Source of the DNA: a virus
Virus record (IMG/VR): IMGVR_UViG_3300042887_002362
Coordinates: 1 to 38,276 of that record
Strand: one strand, 5' to 3'
Length of the DNA: 38,276 nucleotides
Notes under the pieces: generated by a model
What the model saw: only the letters and a program-made list of their open reading frames with translations
What the model was told of the DNA's origin: nothing
Databases searched by the model: none
Part shown: piece after piece, positions 7,862 through 16,700 of the stretch
Layout of the letters: each line of letters opens with the position of its first letter
Numbering within the stretch: position 1 is the stretch's first letter
Made by a program: the position numbers and the translations under genes

Positions 7862-8304
7862 CCTACTTTTTTGTATATAAATTTCACAGTCTTGTAATCA
7901 TCATCATTAGACTCTTCTTTAGAATTTAAAGTATATCCATCATATTCTATAAAATCAATCTTATGACCTTGTAAAAAGTTTTGATTTAATTGTTCTTGGC
8001 AATTACATTTTTTTTCATTTATTTCTTTTTGTTTTTCTAAATGGTCAAAAATATATCCGAGGTCTTTTAATTCTTGAGTATACTTTTCATTTCTTTCTTG
8101 TATAGAAGAAAAATAAAATTTCCAAATTGGCAACGGAAAAAACAAATTTAAAATATATGCTCTTTGAGAACAAGAAGAACACTGTTCTTCTTTTCTTGTT
8201 ATAAATTTTACTAATATACTTATATATTTAGAATGTAGAATGCAGGTCAATACATCTCCTAATCCTGACGCATATCTAAACTTATATTTGGGTTCTTTTT
8301 TCAT
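7858..8304 (-). CDS. Hypothetical protein with Cys pair (148 aa)
   Basis: The N-terminus contains FRYASGLGDVLTCILHSKYI followed by EEQCSSCSQRAYILNLFFP. The arrangement GLGD, then a basic helix, then C-x2-C...R...LN...P recalls small proteins of tailed phages whose function I do not know. A hydrophobic stretch (LNLFFPLPIWKFYF) may touch a membrane but is short. The C-terminal half is charged and contains KKCNCQEQL, a second Cys pair. The start overlaps the upstream gene stop by 4 nt (ATGA), which shows coupling. Confidence 0.5.
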   Translation of the reverse strand: MKKEPKYKFRYASGLGDVLTCILHSKYISILVKFITRKEEQCSSCSQRAYILNLFFPLPIWKFYFSSIQERNEKYTQELKDLGYIFDHLEKQKEINEKKCNCQEQLNQNFLQGHKIDFIEYDGYTLNSKEESNDDDYKTVKFIYKKVG

Positions 8305-8675
8305 ATTTTATTAGTATATCTCAATAATTCCATATATATTTCGGGTGTTTCAAAAGAATGAATGAAATTTTTTGTCAAATCTTTATACTCTTCAGTGAGT
8401 GTATTATTTTTTTTACTTGTTATATATAACTGTTTTAAAAGTATTGACATAAATGTATGAAATGGATATGTATATTCAAATGAATTTACATTATTAACAT
8501 TATTATAATCAGACTTTTCTAACTCAACCATTTTTCCATTATCATAATCTCCAGACCATCCCCATAATAAAAGATTTGTTTTGTCTTCTGGTATTTTTAA
8601 ACTCAGAAAGTTTCCATCCATTTTTTGTTCGGAATAACTTAAAAATTTTTTTTCTAAATTGAAAATAGCATACAT
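8301..8675 (-). CDS. Hypothetical protein (124 aa)
   Basis: A soluble alpha/beta protein beginning MYAIFNLEKKFLSYSEQKMD, with a central tryptophan-rich strand (LLLWGWSGDYDNGKM) and a helical C-terminus (FHTFMSILLKQLYITSKK; LTKNFIHSFETPEIYMELL). The N-terminal half looks like a small beta-sheet domain. It starts 13 nt after the stop of the glycine-rich gene and shares ATGA with the next gene. No family is recognised. Confidence 0.5.
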   Translation of the reverse strand: MYAIFNLEKKFLSYSEQKMDGNFLSLKIPEDKTNLLLWGWSGDYDNGKMVELEKSDYNNVNNVNSFEYTYPFHTFMSILLKQLYITSKKNNTLTEEYKDLTKNFIHSFETPEIYMELLRYTNKI

Positions 8676-8688
8676 GATTTAGATATTA

Positions 8689-9999
8689 TTATATAAATTT
8701 AAAAAATGTCCAACTTTTTGTTATTGGATCTATAATAAATCTACCAACTTTTATTGATTTGATATATATATCATCTTTGCTGTTATTAACATTGAATATT
8801 TTAGTTGTTTGTACTTGACCACTTGGTTGTTTTTGAATAACTAAAACAATACCAGAGCCTCCTCTTGCACCATCCCCTTGATCTCTTGCTGCTCCTCCAC
8901 CACCACCCCCTGTATTATTTAAACCATTGGCTGCTAAATAAGCAGAAATACCATTCGCATAAGAGCTATGTCCTCCGTTTCCACCTCCACCAAGTCCTCC
9001 GGTAGTAATTCCTTTGTAATCGTTTCCTCCTCCACCACCACCTCCATAATATTTATTGTTTAAATTAAAAAAATATCCATTTCCTCCATTTTGAGCCGAT
9101 CCAATAGTAGAATATTGTCCTATTCCTCCGTTGCCTGTTGAATTTCCAGTTACCGCAACCCCTCCATATAAATCACCACCAACACTAGAATGTCCACCAT
9201 TTCCACCCACTATAGAATGTAAACCAAATGTAGTAGTTTCCCCATTATTACCATAAGAATAAGGATATCCACCATTTCCCCCCTTTCCTATTTTTATATT
9301 AATTTTTTGATATGGTGTAACCGTTAAATTTTGTAAATATAAAATACCTCCACCTGATCCACCACCACCACCTGATCTTTGTCCGTGTCCACCACCACCA
9401 CCTCCTGCGCCTACTATTAATACATCTATGTTTGTTACCTCGGATGGGACAATATATTCTCCATCAGTTAAAAACTCAACAATTACAGGATTTATTTCAG
9501 ATGCTATTTGAGATGATGTTTTTTCTATAATATATTTTTTTCCTATGTTGCTATACAAGAAAAAATTAATATTTGATACCGTTCCGAGTAAAAAATTAGT
9601 TTCTGGATAGAATTTCTTTAATCTATTAATTCCCCAATTTTGAAATACTTCTTCTGAGGTATTTTCATCCAAATAAAATTTAGTAGTGGAATCTTCGTAT
9701 ATGTTTATAGGGAATGTGAAATTCAATTCTGTAGTATTCCAAAATGAACTCATATATTTTGTTGCCGTTGATGCTTGATTTAATTTTGTTGGAAATTCAA
9801 AATAATCTGCAAAAGCATTGAATTTGTTTATGTTTGCACATAAATCTTTAAAGGTGCTAAAAATGTTATCAGGAACACTAAAAAATCTAGATGATAAGTC
9901 ACATATATTTTGATCCAAAGACAAATAGTTATAATTGTGTTTTCCTAATGAATCTCCAACACAATCACTTTCGTTGATTTTTTTTATAATTTTACTCAT
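8689..9999 (-). CDS. Structural protein: shared N-terminal module plus glycine-rich domain (436 aa)
   Basis: Residues 1-165 are related to the two upstream genes: an initial SDCVGDSLGKHNYNYLSLDQ segment (consensus G-D-x-L-x3-N-x-N-Y-x2-L), a middle region and NWGINRLKKFYPETNFLLGT. Residues 170-400 form a glycine-rich domain starting VIVEFLTDGEYIVPSEV, then IDVLIVGAGGGGGGHGQRSG, repeated GGNGG motifs, ending GGSGIVLVIQ. That is the typical layout of the Gly-rich surface domain seen in many bacterial and phage proteins (IxVPxGVTxVDVLVVGGGGGGG...GGSGIVIV). A short C-terminal tail follows. It is probably a virion-exposed protein; the N-terminus would attach to the particle. The ATG overlaps the upstream stop by 4 nt. 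Confidence 0.7.
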   Translation of the reverse strand: MSKIIKKINESDCVGDSLGKHNYNYLSLDQNICDLSSRFFSVPDNIFSTFKDLCANINKFNAFADYFEFPTKLNQASTATKYMSSFWNTTELNFTFPINIYEDSTTKFYLDENTSEEVFQNWGINRLKKFYPETNFLLGTVSNINFFLYSNIGKKYIIEKTSSQIASEINPVIVEFLTDGEYIVPSEVTNIDVLIVGAGGGGGGHGQRSGGGGGSGGGILYLQNLTVTPYQKINIKIGKGGNGGYPYSYGNNGETTTFGLHSIVGGNGGHSSVGGDLYGGVAVTGNSTGNGGIGQYSTIGSAQNGGNGYFFNLNNKYYGGGGGGGNDYKGITTGGLGGGGNGGHSSYANGISAYLAANGLNNTGGGGGGAARDQGDGARGGSGIVLVIQKQPSGQVQTTKIFNVNNSKDDIYIKSIKVGRFIIDPITKSWTFFKFI

Positions 10000-10787
10000 A
10001 TAACATCAATTTCTACCCATTCGCAATTTTTAACAGCTAATCTTATACAAATTAATTCGGTTTTTTCTGATCTGTCATTAAAATATGAATTGACATTTGC
10101 TATACCATATCTTGTAATTGCTTTTAAATTGTTTTCATAATTACAATTCATTGTAAAATTTCTAACACAACTAGGAGATGTTGGATATTCTGCTTTGGTT
10201 TTATCGTATCTATTACAAGCATTTTTATTATCGTAACATGCAATGTTTCGATTCCAAGTAACCCAACAATTAACGGCTGTTGAACTATCATGAGTAGAGC
10301 AATTGGTAGTTTCTATTTTTTGATATAAATTATTTATTTTTAAATTTTCTTCATATAATAAACAATATATCAACGCTTTAGTATTTTCTACAAAATTTAC
10401 GGTCCCATTAAGATTTGTAATTGGATAAACGGAGTTGAACCATTCTAATGCATTTGTTTTAACGTTTGATAAACTGTTTGAATCATATTTGGTTATAGCA
10501 GGATAATAAAATATTAGTGGACTTATCCATTTTGCACTATTTTCGGTAACCAGTGTTGTTAAATTTTTTAATCGCGGTATAGCACTTATAGATTCTGAAA
10601 AATTTATGGTATTTTTCCAAAAATCACCATAAAACAAATAAAAATTAACCAATGGATCGAAATATTTTTTTGCACTATTAACCAATTCTAATGTTAACGT
10701 TTCAAAGTTTTCATAATTGGTATTTACTGATGGTAAATCATCTCCTATATATCCGGTTGGTTGTATTAATGTAAATTGGTAAGACAT
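9996..10787 (-). CDS. Structural protein, middle member of a three-gene paralog set (263 aa)
   Basis: The N-terminus FTLIQPTGYIGDDLPSVNTN, then YENFETL, carries the G-D-x-L-x3-N-x-N-Y-x2-L module. Residues about 85-155 (TENSAKWISPLIFYYP, NALEWFNSVYPITNLNGTVN) align with both neighbours. The C-terminal third contains scattered cysteines (NCWVTWNRNIACYDNKNACN; CVRNFTMNCNY) that could form disulfides, as in the 270-aa neighbour. It overlaps its upstream neighbour by 1 nt (TAATG) and its downstream neighbour by 4 nt. A virion component is inferred from context and homology within the set; no enzymatic motif is seen. Confidence 0.6.
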   Translation of the reverse strand: MSYQFTLIQPTGYIGDDLPSVNTNYENFETLTLELVNSAKKYFDPLVNFYLFYGDFWKNTINFSESISAIPRLKNLTTLVTENSAKWISPLIFYYPAITKYDSNSLSNVKTNALEWFNSVYPITNLNGTVNFVENTKALIYCLLYEENLKINNLYQKIETTNCSTHDSSTAVNCWVTWNRNIACYDNKNACNRYDKTKAEYPTSPSCVRNFTMNCNYENNLKAITRYGIANVNSYFNDRSEKTELICIRLAVKNCEWVEIDVI

Positions 10788-11599
10788 TATATTGATATAA
10801 AACTATTGTTTTGTTTTTGAAATCTTAGTGTAATTACTTTGCACGTGTATTTATCAGATAACAATGGATTGCCGCTATTGTTAAATTCATTTGTTGTTTG
10901 TATATTGAAACTTACATCTCTCTTACCTACATTTGGACATTTTACATTATCTTGTCCCTCAGATTCTTGACCAATTATACGACAATAATTAGCCAATGAA
11001 TTACAAGAAGATAAAAGTTGTCCCGTTATCCAATTCCATATTTTATTACAATTATATGCCGGAAAACCACAATTGCAATTACCATTTAATGATGTTTTTG
11101 GTGGAACACAGTTTTCAAAATATGTTTTAACATATTCCCAAGAAAAAATATAGTTATAACTCAAATATAAATCAACATTTAAAATTTGTTTTTCTGGGTA
11201 ATATTCTAAAAAATATGTATTTAGCCAATTTGCTATAGCGGTTTTTGTTGGTGTTGAGTTGCTATTATATGTTAATATGTCTACTATTTTTGTGTAAATT
11301 ATACTTTTATCTTGTTGCCAATATGAACTTAAATTTCTACACGTTGTTTCCGAACTAAACCAATCAGCAGAAAGAGTTTGAAAATTACTAATGGACAAAA
11401 TCCACCTGGCACTATTTGCTGAAAAATTAGAATATAATTTATTAAACTCATTACCATATACATTTAAATTTTGTATATTTGCAGTTAAGGTTTTTGTATT
11501 TGTATTAAAAATTTCATATGAATTTTTCAAACAAAGTCTCTCATCTACGAGATATAAGTTAGAACAAGTATCATCAATTTTGTCAAATTCTAGTGCCAT
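10787..11599 (-). CDS. Structural protein, first member of the paralog set (270 aa)
   Basis: Begins MALEFDKIDDTCSNLYLVDE, then RLCLKNSYEIFNTN, a variant of the N-terminal module of the next two genes. SANSARWILSISNFQ parallels ENSAKWISPLIFYY in its neighbour, and NWLNTYFLEYYPEKQILNVD parallels EWFNSVYPITNLNGTVN. A Cys-rich stretch (NCVPPKTSLNGNCNCGFPAY, then NCNKIW) lies near residues 160-190, followed by a beta-rich C-terminus ending VITLRFQKQNNSFISI. The set probably arose by tandem duplication. The precise virion location is unknown. Confidence 0.6.
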   Translation of the reverse strand: MALEFDKIDDTCSNLYLVDERLCLKNSYEIFNTNTKTLTANIQNLNVYGNEFNKLYSNFSANSARWILSISNFQTLSADWFSSETTCRNLSSYWQQDKSIIYTKIVDILTYNSNSTPTKTAIANWLNTYFLEYYPEKQILNVDLYLSYNYIFSWEYVKTYFENCVPPKTSLNGNCNCGFPAYNCNKIWNWITGQLLSSCNSLANYCRIIGQESEGQDNVKCPNVGKRDVSFNIQTTNEFNNSGNPLLSDKYTCKVITLRFQKQNNSFISI

Positions 11600-11636
11600 T
11601 ATGTAATATATTTAATTAAAAGTATATAAATATCAA

Positions 11637-12437
11637 TTAATATCTTTTGATTGTTTCTTTTTCATCTGTCCAATTTGGATATCTGGTATTAAATCCAACA
11701 CCACAGTCCAATGCTGGATACTCTGCGCCCGTTCCGTATGTGATCTTCCAACGTTTGTTGATGGTTCTGTTGTTTTGTTGCTGTGCTTTATTTTGATTTT
11801 GTTGTTGTAATCTTTTCCAGGAATTCATTATTGCACCAGATGCTGGATTTGGTTTATTTGTACTTTGAATTATCCATTGTTTGAGTGCTGCATTATATAC
11901 ATTGATACCAGATTTAGTTTTAATCTGTTCTCCGTCGTTCGGTACTTGTCTAATTTGTTGCTGCTGTTGTTGCTGTTGTTGTGGGTTTCTATTATTTGGA
12001 TCAATGTGATCGGCAAGCAATTGATTCAAGGTTGTTATTATTCCTTCTGGGTATTTAGTTGTTTCAAAATATGAATATATTGTACCTGGATTTTTATTTA
12101 TAATTTCAATATCCCATTGTCCGGTTTTTGAATCTATCTTGGTTAATACTTTTCCATATATTTTAACGTCTCCTTGTTCAGTAACAATAATTTGACCTAT
12201 TTTGGGTGGATTTTTAAAACCTATGGTATCAGCTTTCTCTTTAGTATTAGACCATTGCCCTTTCATTCCTTGTTGAAAGCCAGTAGAAACATTTTGAGCA
12301 AATTTTGCAGCACCAGTAACTGCTTTTCCAACACCAGTAGCCGCTTTTCCTATTGCTGAAAATACACCTTCTTGGAATAAATCAACATCTTTAGTTACTT
12401 CTCTATAAATAGTATTAAACGAATCTTCGTTATTCAT
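11637..12437 (-). CDS. PolyQ-containing hypothetical virion protein (266 aa)
   Basis: I choose the ATG at 12437 (MNNEDSFNTIYREVTKDVDL) rather than a longer start at 12545, because the extension would run antisense through the start of the divergent gene and looks non-coding (FFLQPQSYQNFLFLLPYIRL). A Gly/Ala helix (about 27-50: FSAIGKAATGVGKAVTGAAK) looks like an amphipathic, membrane-active or packing helix. Then come a small beta domain (PKIGQIIVTEQGDVKIYGKV), a run of nine Gln (about residue 145), and a QNQNKAQQQNNR stretch before a C-terminal domain containing YPALDCGVGFNTRYPNW. Function unknown. Confidence 0.6.
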   Translation of the reverse strand: MNNEDSFNTIYREVTKDVDLFQEGVFSAIGKAATGVGKAVTGAAKFAQNVSTGFQQGMKGQWSNTKEKADTIGFKNPPKIGQIIVTEQGDVKIYGKVLTKIDSKTGQWDIEIINKNPGTIYSYFETTKYPEGIITTLNQLLADHIDPNNRNPQQQQQQQQQIRQVPNDGEQIKTKSGINVYNAALKQWIIQSTNKPNPASGAIMNSWKRLQQQNQNKAQQQNNRTINKRWKITYGTGAEYPALDCGVGFNTRYPNWTDEKETIKRY

Positions 12438-12442
12438 AAATA
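12435..12442 (+). promoter_or_regulatory. T4-like late promoter box CATAAATA
   Basis: CATAAATA ends 24 nt before the ATG at 12467, the spacing expected for a NATAAATA late promoter with a short leader. It overlaps the start codon of the divergent gene. Chance occurrence in AT-rich DNA cannot be excluded. Confidence 0.45.
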
Positions 12443-12466
12443 TAATTACCGCATTTAATCTAATAT

Positions 12467-13711
12467 ATGGCAATAAAAATAGAAAATTTTGATAACTTTG
12501 AGGTTGCAGGAAAAACCTATGTTGGAAATTTTCCATTGTATTCATCTGATATAGTGTGTTCTATTCCTTCTGCTGTAGATGAAGAAGAAAATAATTTATT
12601 TTTAACCAGCGAGGGGGATTTTGTTAATTTTTATACTCCAACTCCTACAGTAACACCAACGAATACGCCAACGATTACACCAACTCCAGAATGGACAGGT
12701 TTTTTACCTCTTGCTTCTACTGTTTGTGTTGGTGTATCTTTCACACAAACAAATACAGATTTGAATGGTAATTTTCCAGATATAACACAAACTGCTATCG
12801 GAACAAAACAACCAACATGGACAGCATATTCTCCTGATGCATCTACTATACCATTAGGTGAGTCTTTTCAACAAACACGAACAAATGATTGTGGTGAAAC
12901 CGATACTATTACATCCATTGGTACAAAACAGCCAGAGTTTTTTGAATATTCTATAATAATATCAGCTAATGTTAATAACTACAATAATATATTACCTACG
13001 TTAACAAATAATGGTTGGAATGGTACAAAAAAAGTAAAGCTAACATTAACAGTAAATTCTGGTGTAACTGTTGGATCTACTGTCGCAACAACTGCCGCAT
13101 TAACAATACCAGCGATGCCTACTAATAGTTTGGTTTTTTTAATAAACAATGGTAATATTTATGGTGCTGGTGGTACTGCTGGTCTTGGAGGCGTTGGGGT
13201 AGCAGGTGGTGATGGTGGTAATGGTGGAACTGCATTGTCTATATCAACCCCAACAACAATATCAAATTATGGAAACATAAAAGGTGGTGGTGGCGGTGGT
13301 GGTGGCGGTGCTGGTTATTCTCAAACATATTTTCATTGTATGTGTGCTAATGCACCAATTGTATGTGGATATGGTTGTCAACCTCCTGGTTGTGTTTGTG
13401 GAAATCATAATAATGATCCAGCCTGTGCTTTCTGTGGACAGCAAACTTGGCCAACCAGAACTTATACAGGCGGAAATGGCGGAATCGGACAAGGATCGGC
13501 AAATGCTGCCGGTGTTGGTTTAAATGAAACTAGTGGTAAACTAGGTGGTGCCGGAGGTTCATTTGGAAATACCGGTTCAAATGGATCAGCTTATAATGCA
13601 ATACTTGGTGGCACAGGTGGATTGGCTGGATATTATATTAAACTATCAACAGGCGGAACATATGTTTTTGCCACAGGCTTAACAGGTAATGTTGCCGGTA
13701 GAATTGGTTAA
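12467..13711 (+). CDS. Mosaic glycine-rich adhesin with 41-aa-type repeats and Cys-rich insert
   Basis: Domains in order: an N-terminal region (1-54); a Thr/Pro linker (about 55-75, TPTPTVTPTNTPTITPTPE); two diverged copies of the repeat found at 1-1446 (about 75-165, including PLASTVCVGVSFTQTNTD and SPDASTIPLGESFQQTRT); and a domain shared with the two adhesins at 27145-30041 (ANVNNYNNILPT...NNGWNGTKKVKL...FLINNGNIYGAGGTAG). Then follow a nine-glycine run (about 273-281), a Cys-rich insert with eight Cys (about 285-330), and GGNGGIGQG with further GG turns. INNGxIxGAGG followed by poly-Gly is typical of phage receptor-recognition adhesins of the T-even Gp38 kind, packed as polyglycine helices. 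The role is inferred as host binding at a fibre tip. Confidence 0.75.
   Translation: MAIKIENFDNFEVAGKTYVGNFPLYSSDIVCSIPSAVDEEENNLFLTSEGDFVNFYTPTPTVTPTNTPTITPTPEWTGFLPLASTVCVGVSFTQTNTDLNGNFPDITQTAIGTKQPTWTAYSPDASTIPLGESFQQTRTNDCGETDTITSIGTKQPEFFEYSIIISANVNNYNNILPTLTNNGWNGTKKVKLTLTVNSGVTVGSTVATTAALTIPAMPTNSLVFLINNGNIYGAGGTAGLGGVGVAGGDGGNGGTALSISTPTTISNYGNIKGGGGGGGGGAGYSQTYFHCMCANAPIVCGYGCQPPGCVCGNHNNDPACAFCGQQTWPTRTYTGGNGGIGQGSANAAGVGLNETSGKLGGAGGSFGNTGSNGSAYNAILGGTGGLAGYYIKLSTGGTYVFATGLTGNVAGRIG
13283..13309 (+). repeat. GGN trinucleotide tract (poly-glycine)
   Basis: A run of GGT/GGC codons encoding nine consecutive glycines forms a GC-rich island in AT-rich DNA. Similar tracts lie near 28674-28706 and 29608-29645 on the other strand. 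Slippage in units of three would change the glycine number without frameshift. Confidence 0.75.
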
Positions 13712-13770
13712 TATATATTTCATAATTTAAAAGATATTATGAATACTTGACTCTATATTTTAAATTAAAA

Positions 13771-13778
13771 GATAAATA
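13771..13778 (+). promoter_or_regulatory. T4-like late promoter box GATAAATA within a small hairpin
   Basis: GATAAATA ends 20 nt before the ATG at 13799 in the 87-bp gap between two plus-strand genes. It is embedded in a perfect 7-bp inverted repeat (AAAGATA-AA-TATCTTT). It may be the promoter of the 1501-aa gene; the hairpin could be incidental. Confidence 0.4.
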
Positions 13779-13798
13779 TCTTTAATTGAAATATTATC

Positions 13799-16700
13799 AT
13801 GTCCGATAAACAAAATCCATATAGTTATAAAATTTGGTTCTCTTTACAAGAGAATAATTTAACAGAAGATCCACAAACTTTATACATGGAGTATTTAAAA
13901 GATTGGTATTTTGCTAATAATAAACAATTAATAAATCCTAAACAAAAAATTAAAGAAGAATATATTCAGTTGATAAAAGATCTGAGTTTTCTTTTTAATA
14001 AAGATGATAAAGATAGATTTTTACAATCAATAGATTATAACAATAAAGAAGAATTAATTTATAATATTCCATTATTTGCAAAAAAATTAAAAGAGATAGC
14101 CAGAGTTTTAAATGCAAAAAGAACATCTATTAAAAATTCTAAATTAAAATATAATTTGATAGGTTCTAATGATGGTATAGAAACTTTATTTTACGAGTAT
14201 CTTTTGAGATCTTTTACTAAAAGTGATAATGCAATCACTCAATTACCTACATCTAATTTAAAATATGAATTTCCGTCTTTATCCGCAGTAAAAGATGATT
14301 TTTTTATAGAAATAGAAGAATTATATGATACTAATGTATATCATGATTCTGATCCAGGTGTTGATATAAACCAATATGTAAGCGTAGAAGATATATTAAA
14401 CGAATATCCGTTTGAAGATCTAAGTGATGAACAAATGGTGGGAATATTAAATTCCAGGTTCATTCCTAGATCAACTAATAATTTTTTAAGTAAAGTTTAT
14501 CAAGCATATATAACATCGTTAACAGGTGATGTAACAACAGATGCAGAAAAAACAAAACTTTTTAATTACGAGGTAAATGCATCAGAAAAATATATGGGAG
14601 AAACCGTGTATGGTTTAACTGCAATCAGATTGATAGACACCGGAAGACCTGATTATGTATTACAAACAGATTTTTCAACCGGTAATAATTGGTTTGTATG
14701 GCCCAGTGGTAGTAGAGTTATAAATGATACTAATAGTGATAACTATTTAGATACAATTTTATTAAATGATTCTAATTTAGTAGGTTCTGGTGCTACTGGT
14801 GGAAACTCATATAAAAATTCCGATTTAATTTTTACAGATAAAAATGGTTATGTTGAGGGTGCGTGGTTAAAAGGTCCTAGAACATATACGGTTAGCACTT
14901 CCACGAGTGTAAACATTTTACCTAATGCTGTTAGAGAGTTTATATACCCATATGTTGGGTATAATTTATCAACAAAAGGATTAAATTGGATCGGTTTTAG
15001 TTTAACCGATCATGACTATAAAAATTATGATTTACTAAGCAATGAGCAAAAACTTAATTTAATGATGAAATACTATACGGAAAACCTTCCGTTGAGTACC
15101 TCTAATTCATTTTATTTAAATCAGTCCACTTTAGTCGAATTGGGAGCAGAGTCAGGAGACAATGTATTAACAGGTGATACAATTTTAAAAAGACCTCATA
15201 GAAATGTTATAACACAACTTTCAAATGAAAGTAACGATGGCACAACAGAAGCGGCATTTTTGTATAAATTTCAAAAAACCGATATACCAATATCATTAGG
15301 ATTGAATAATATATATTGGCCAATTAAATCTTTTGATTCATCTGAAAATATACCAATAACAATAAAAAAAGATAATTGCCTTCCTTCCCATTTAATAAAT
15401 TTTAAAATATCTGAGGTGATGAATGGTGCTATAGCAGGATTAACATTCAATACATCAGACGTTATATATAAATTAAATAGTAGATTTTCCGATCCAATAG
15501 AAGCAGCATGGTTAGGGTCTGGATCTATTCAAAATTTGGACGTACTTACCGATGCTATACAAATATATGATAGCGATGCAACAAATTGTGCAAAATACAT
15601 AGATGGTCCAACACAAGCAGCATTAAATTTAAAAATCTCACCATCTGAAGCAGTTTCTTTCATTTGGTGTGATATAGATACAAAAGCAGATGATGTATTT
15701 AAAAACTTTGAACATGCACCAAATTGTGAATATGGTAAAAAAAATCACGACTATTACTCAGATCAAAATTATTTAAATCCCGAACAGTTAAATCAAACAA
15801 ATTATTGGAAAACTTGTACATGCAAAGCATTACATTATTCACCGATTGGAAATATCGGGGATTTACCAACCGATTATCATTCCATAGCAGATTATCTTTT
15901 TGCTGATCCACAGGGAGTGATGGAAAAATTTACATTAAAAACATGGAAAGATACTAGAGGATTTGATGCTTATTCAAGTCCTCAATTTGCTCATTATAAA
16001 ATAGATGGAAAATCCGATACTCCGATTGGTTGGGGAGACGGTTTCTGGAAAACCGGAAATGGTAAACCGTTTATATTAAAAACTGGTAGAAGATATACCT
16101 ATATAAGATCTTCATTAAGAAAAGATGATACATCTAGTTTAGAAGGTAATGACATATCACCGTTTTATGTTGTAAAATACAGTTATAAAAAATTAAGAGG
16201 TTATTGTAAACAAGATGAAACAGCTATCAATAATTGTTACGATTTATACATATTATTAGATACTAGTAAATCTCAAATACTGTCAATAGAGGATACCAAA
16301 GAGTTAGTTTCGAATATTTCTAAAACTATATTAAATAATTCCGAAAACAAAAATATTCAAATTGGTGTTATAGCTTTTAATGATGCTCCAACCATGTTGT
16401 CATATTTGACAAATTCATCTGGTGCATTGGAATTTTATGTTAGAAACGTTGTAGTAAATGAAAACTTTCCAGATTATAGAACCGATATATATGAGGCGTT
16501 TGTAACAGCCGATCATTTTTTATACCAAGAATATCCCGAAAATGCAAGCTCGGAATTTAATTATACAGATTTATGTAGAAATATTAATACTTTAATAATA
16601 GACAGAAATTTAAAATCTAAAACCTTAAATTTGCCACAACAAAATTGTAAAAAGAAAATATTGATAGTTAGTGATGGAGAAGAAAATGAAAATATAACAG

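Noticed and set aside
11625-11632. TATAAATA on the plus strand
   Set aside because: No plus-strand gene follows for over 800 bp; most likely chance in an AT-rich gap.
12438-12545. Longer N-terminus for the polyQ protein
   Set aside because: It would overlap the divergent adhesin start by 79 nt and its sequence looks unlike coding for this protein; the ATG at 12437 leaves a normal divergent gap.
13262-13523. Small ORFs on both strands over the poly-glycine and Cys-rich segment of the plus-strand adhesin
   Set aside because: Out-of-frame products of a biased GGN tract; the adhesin frame has domain support.
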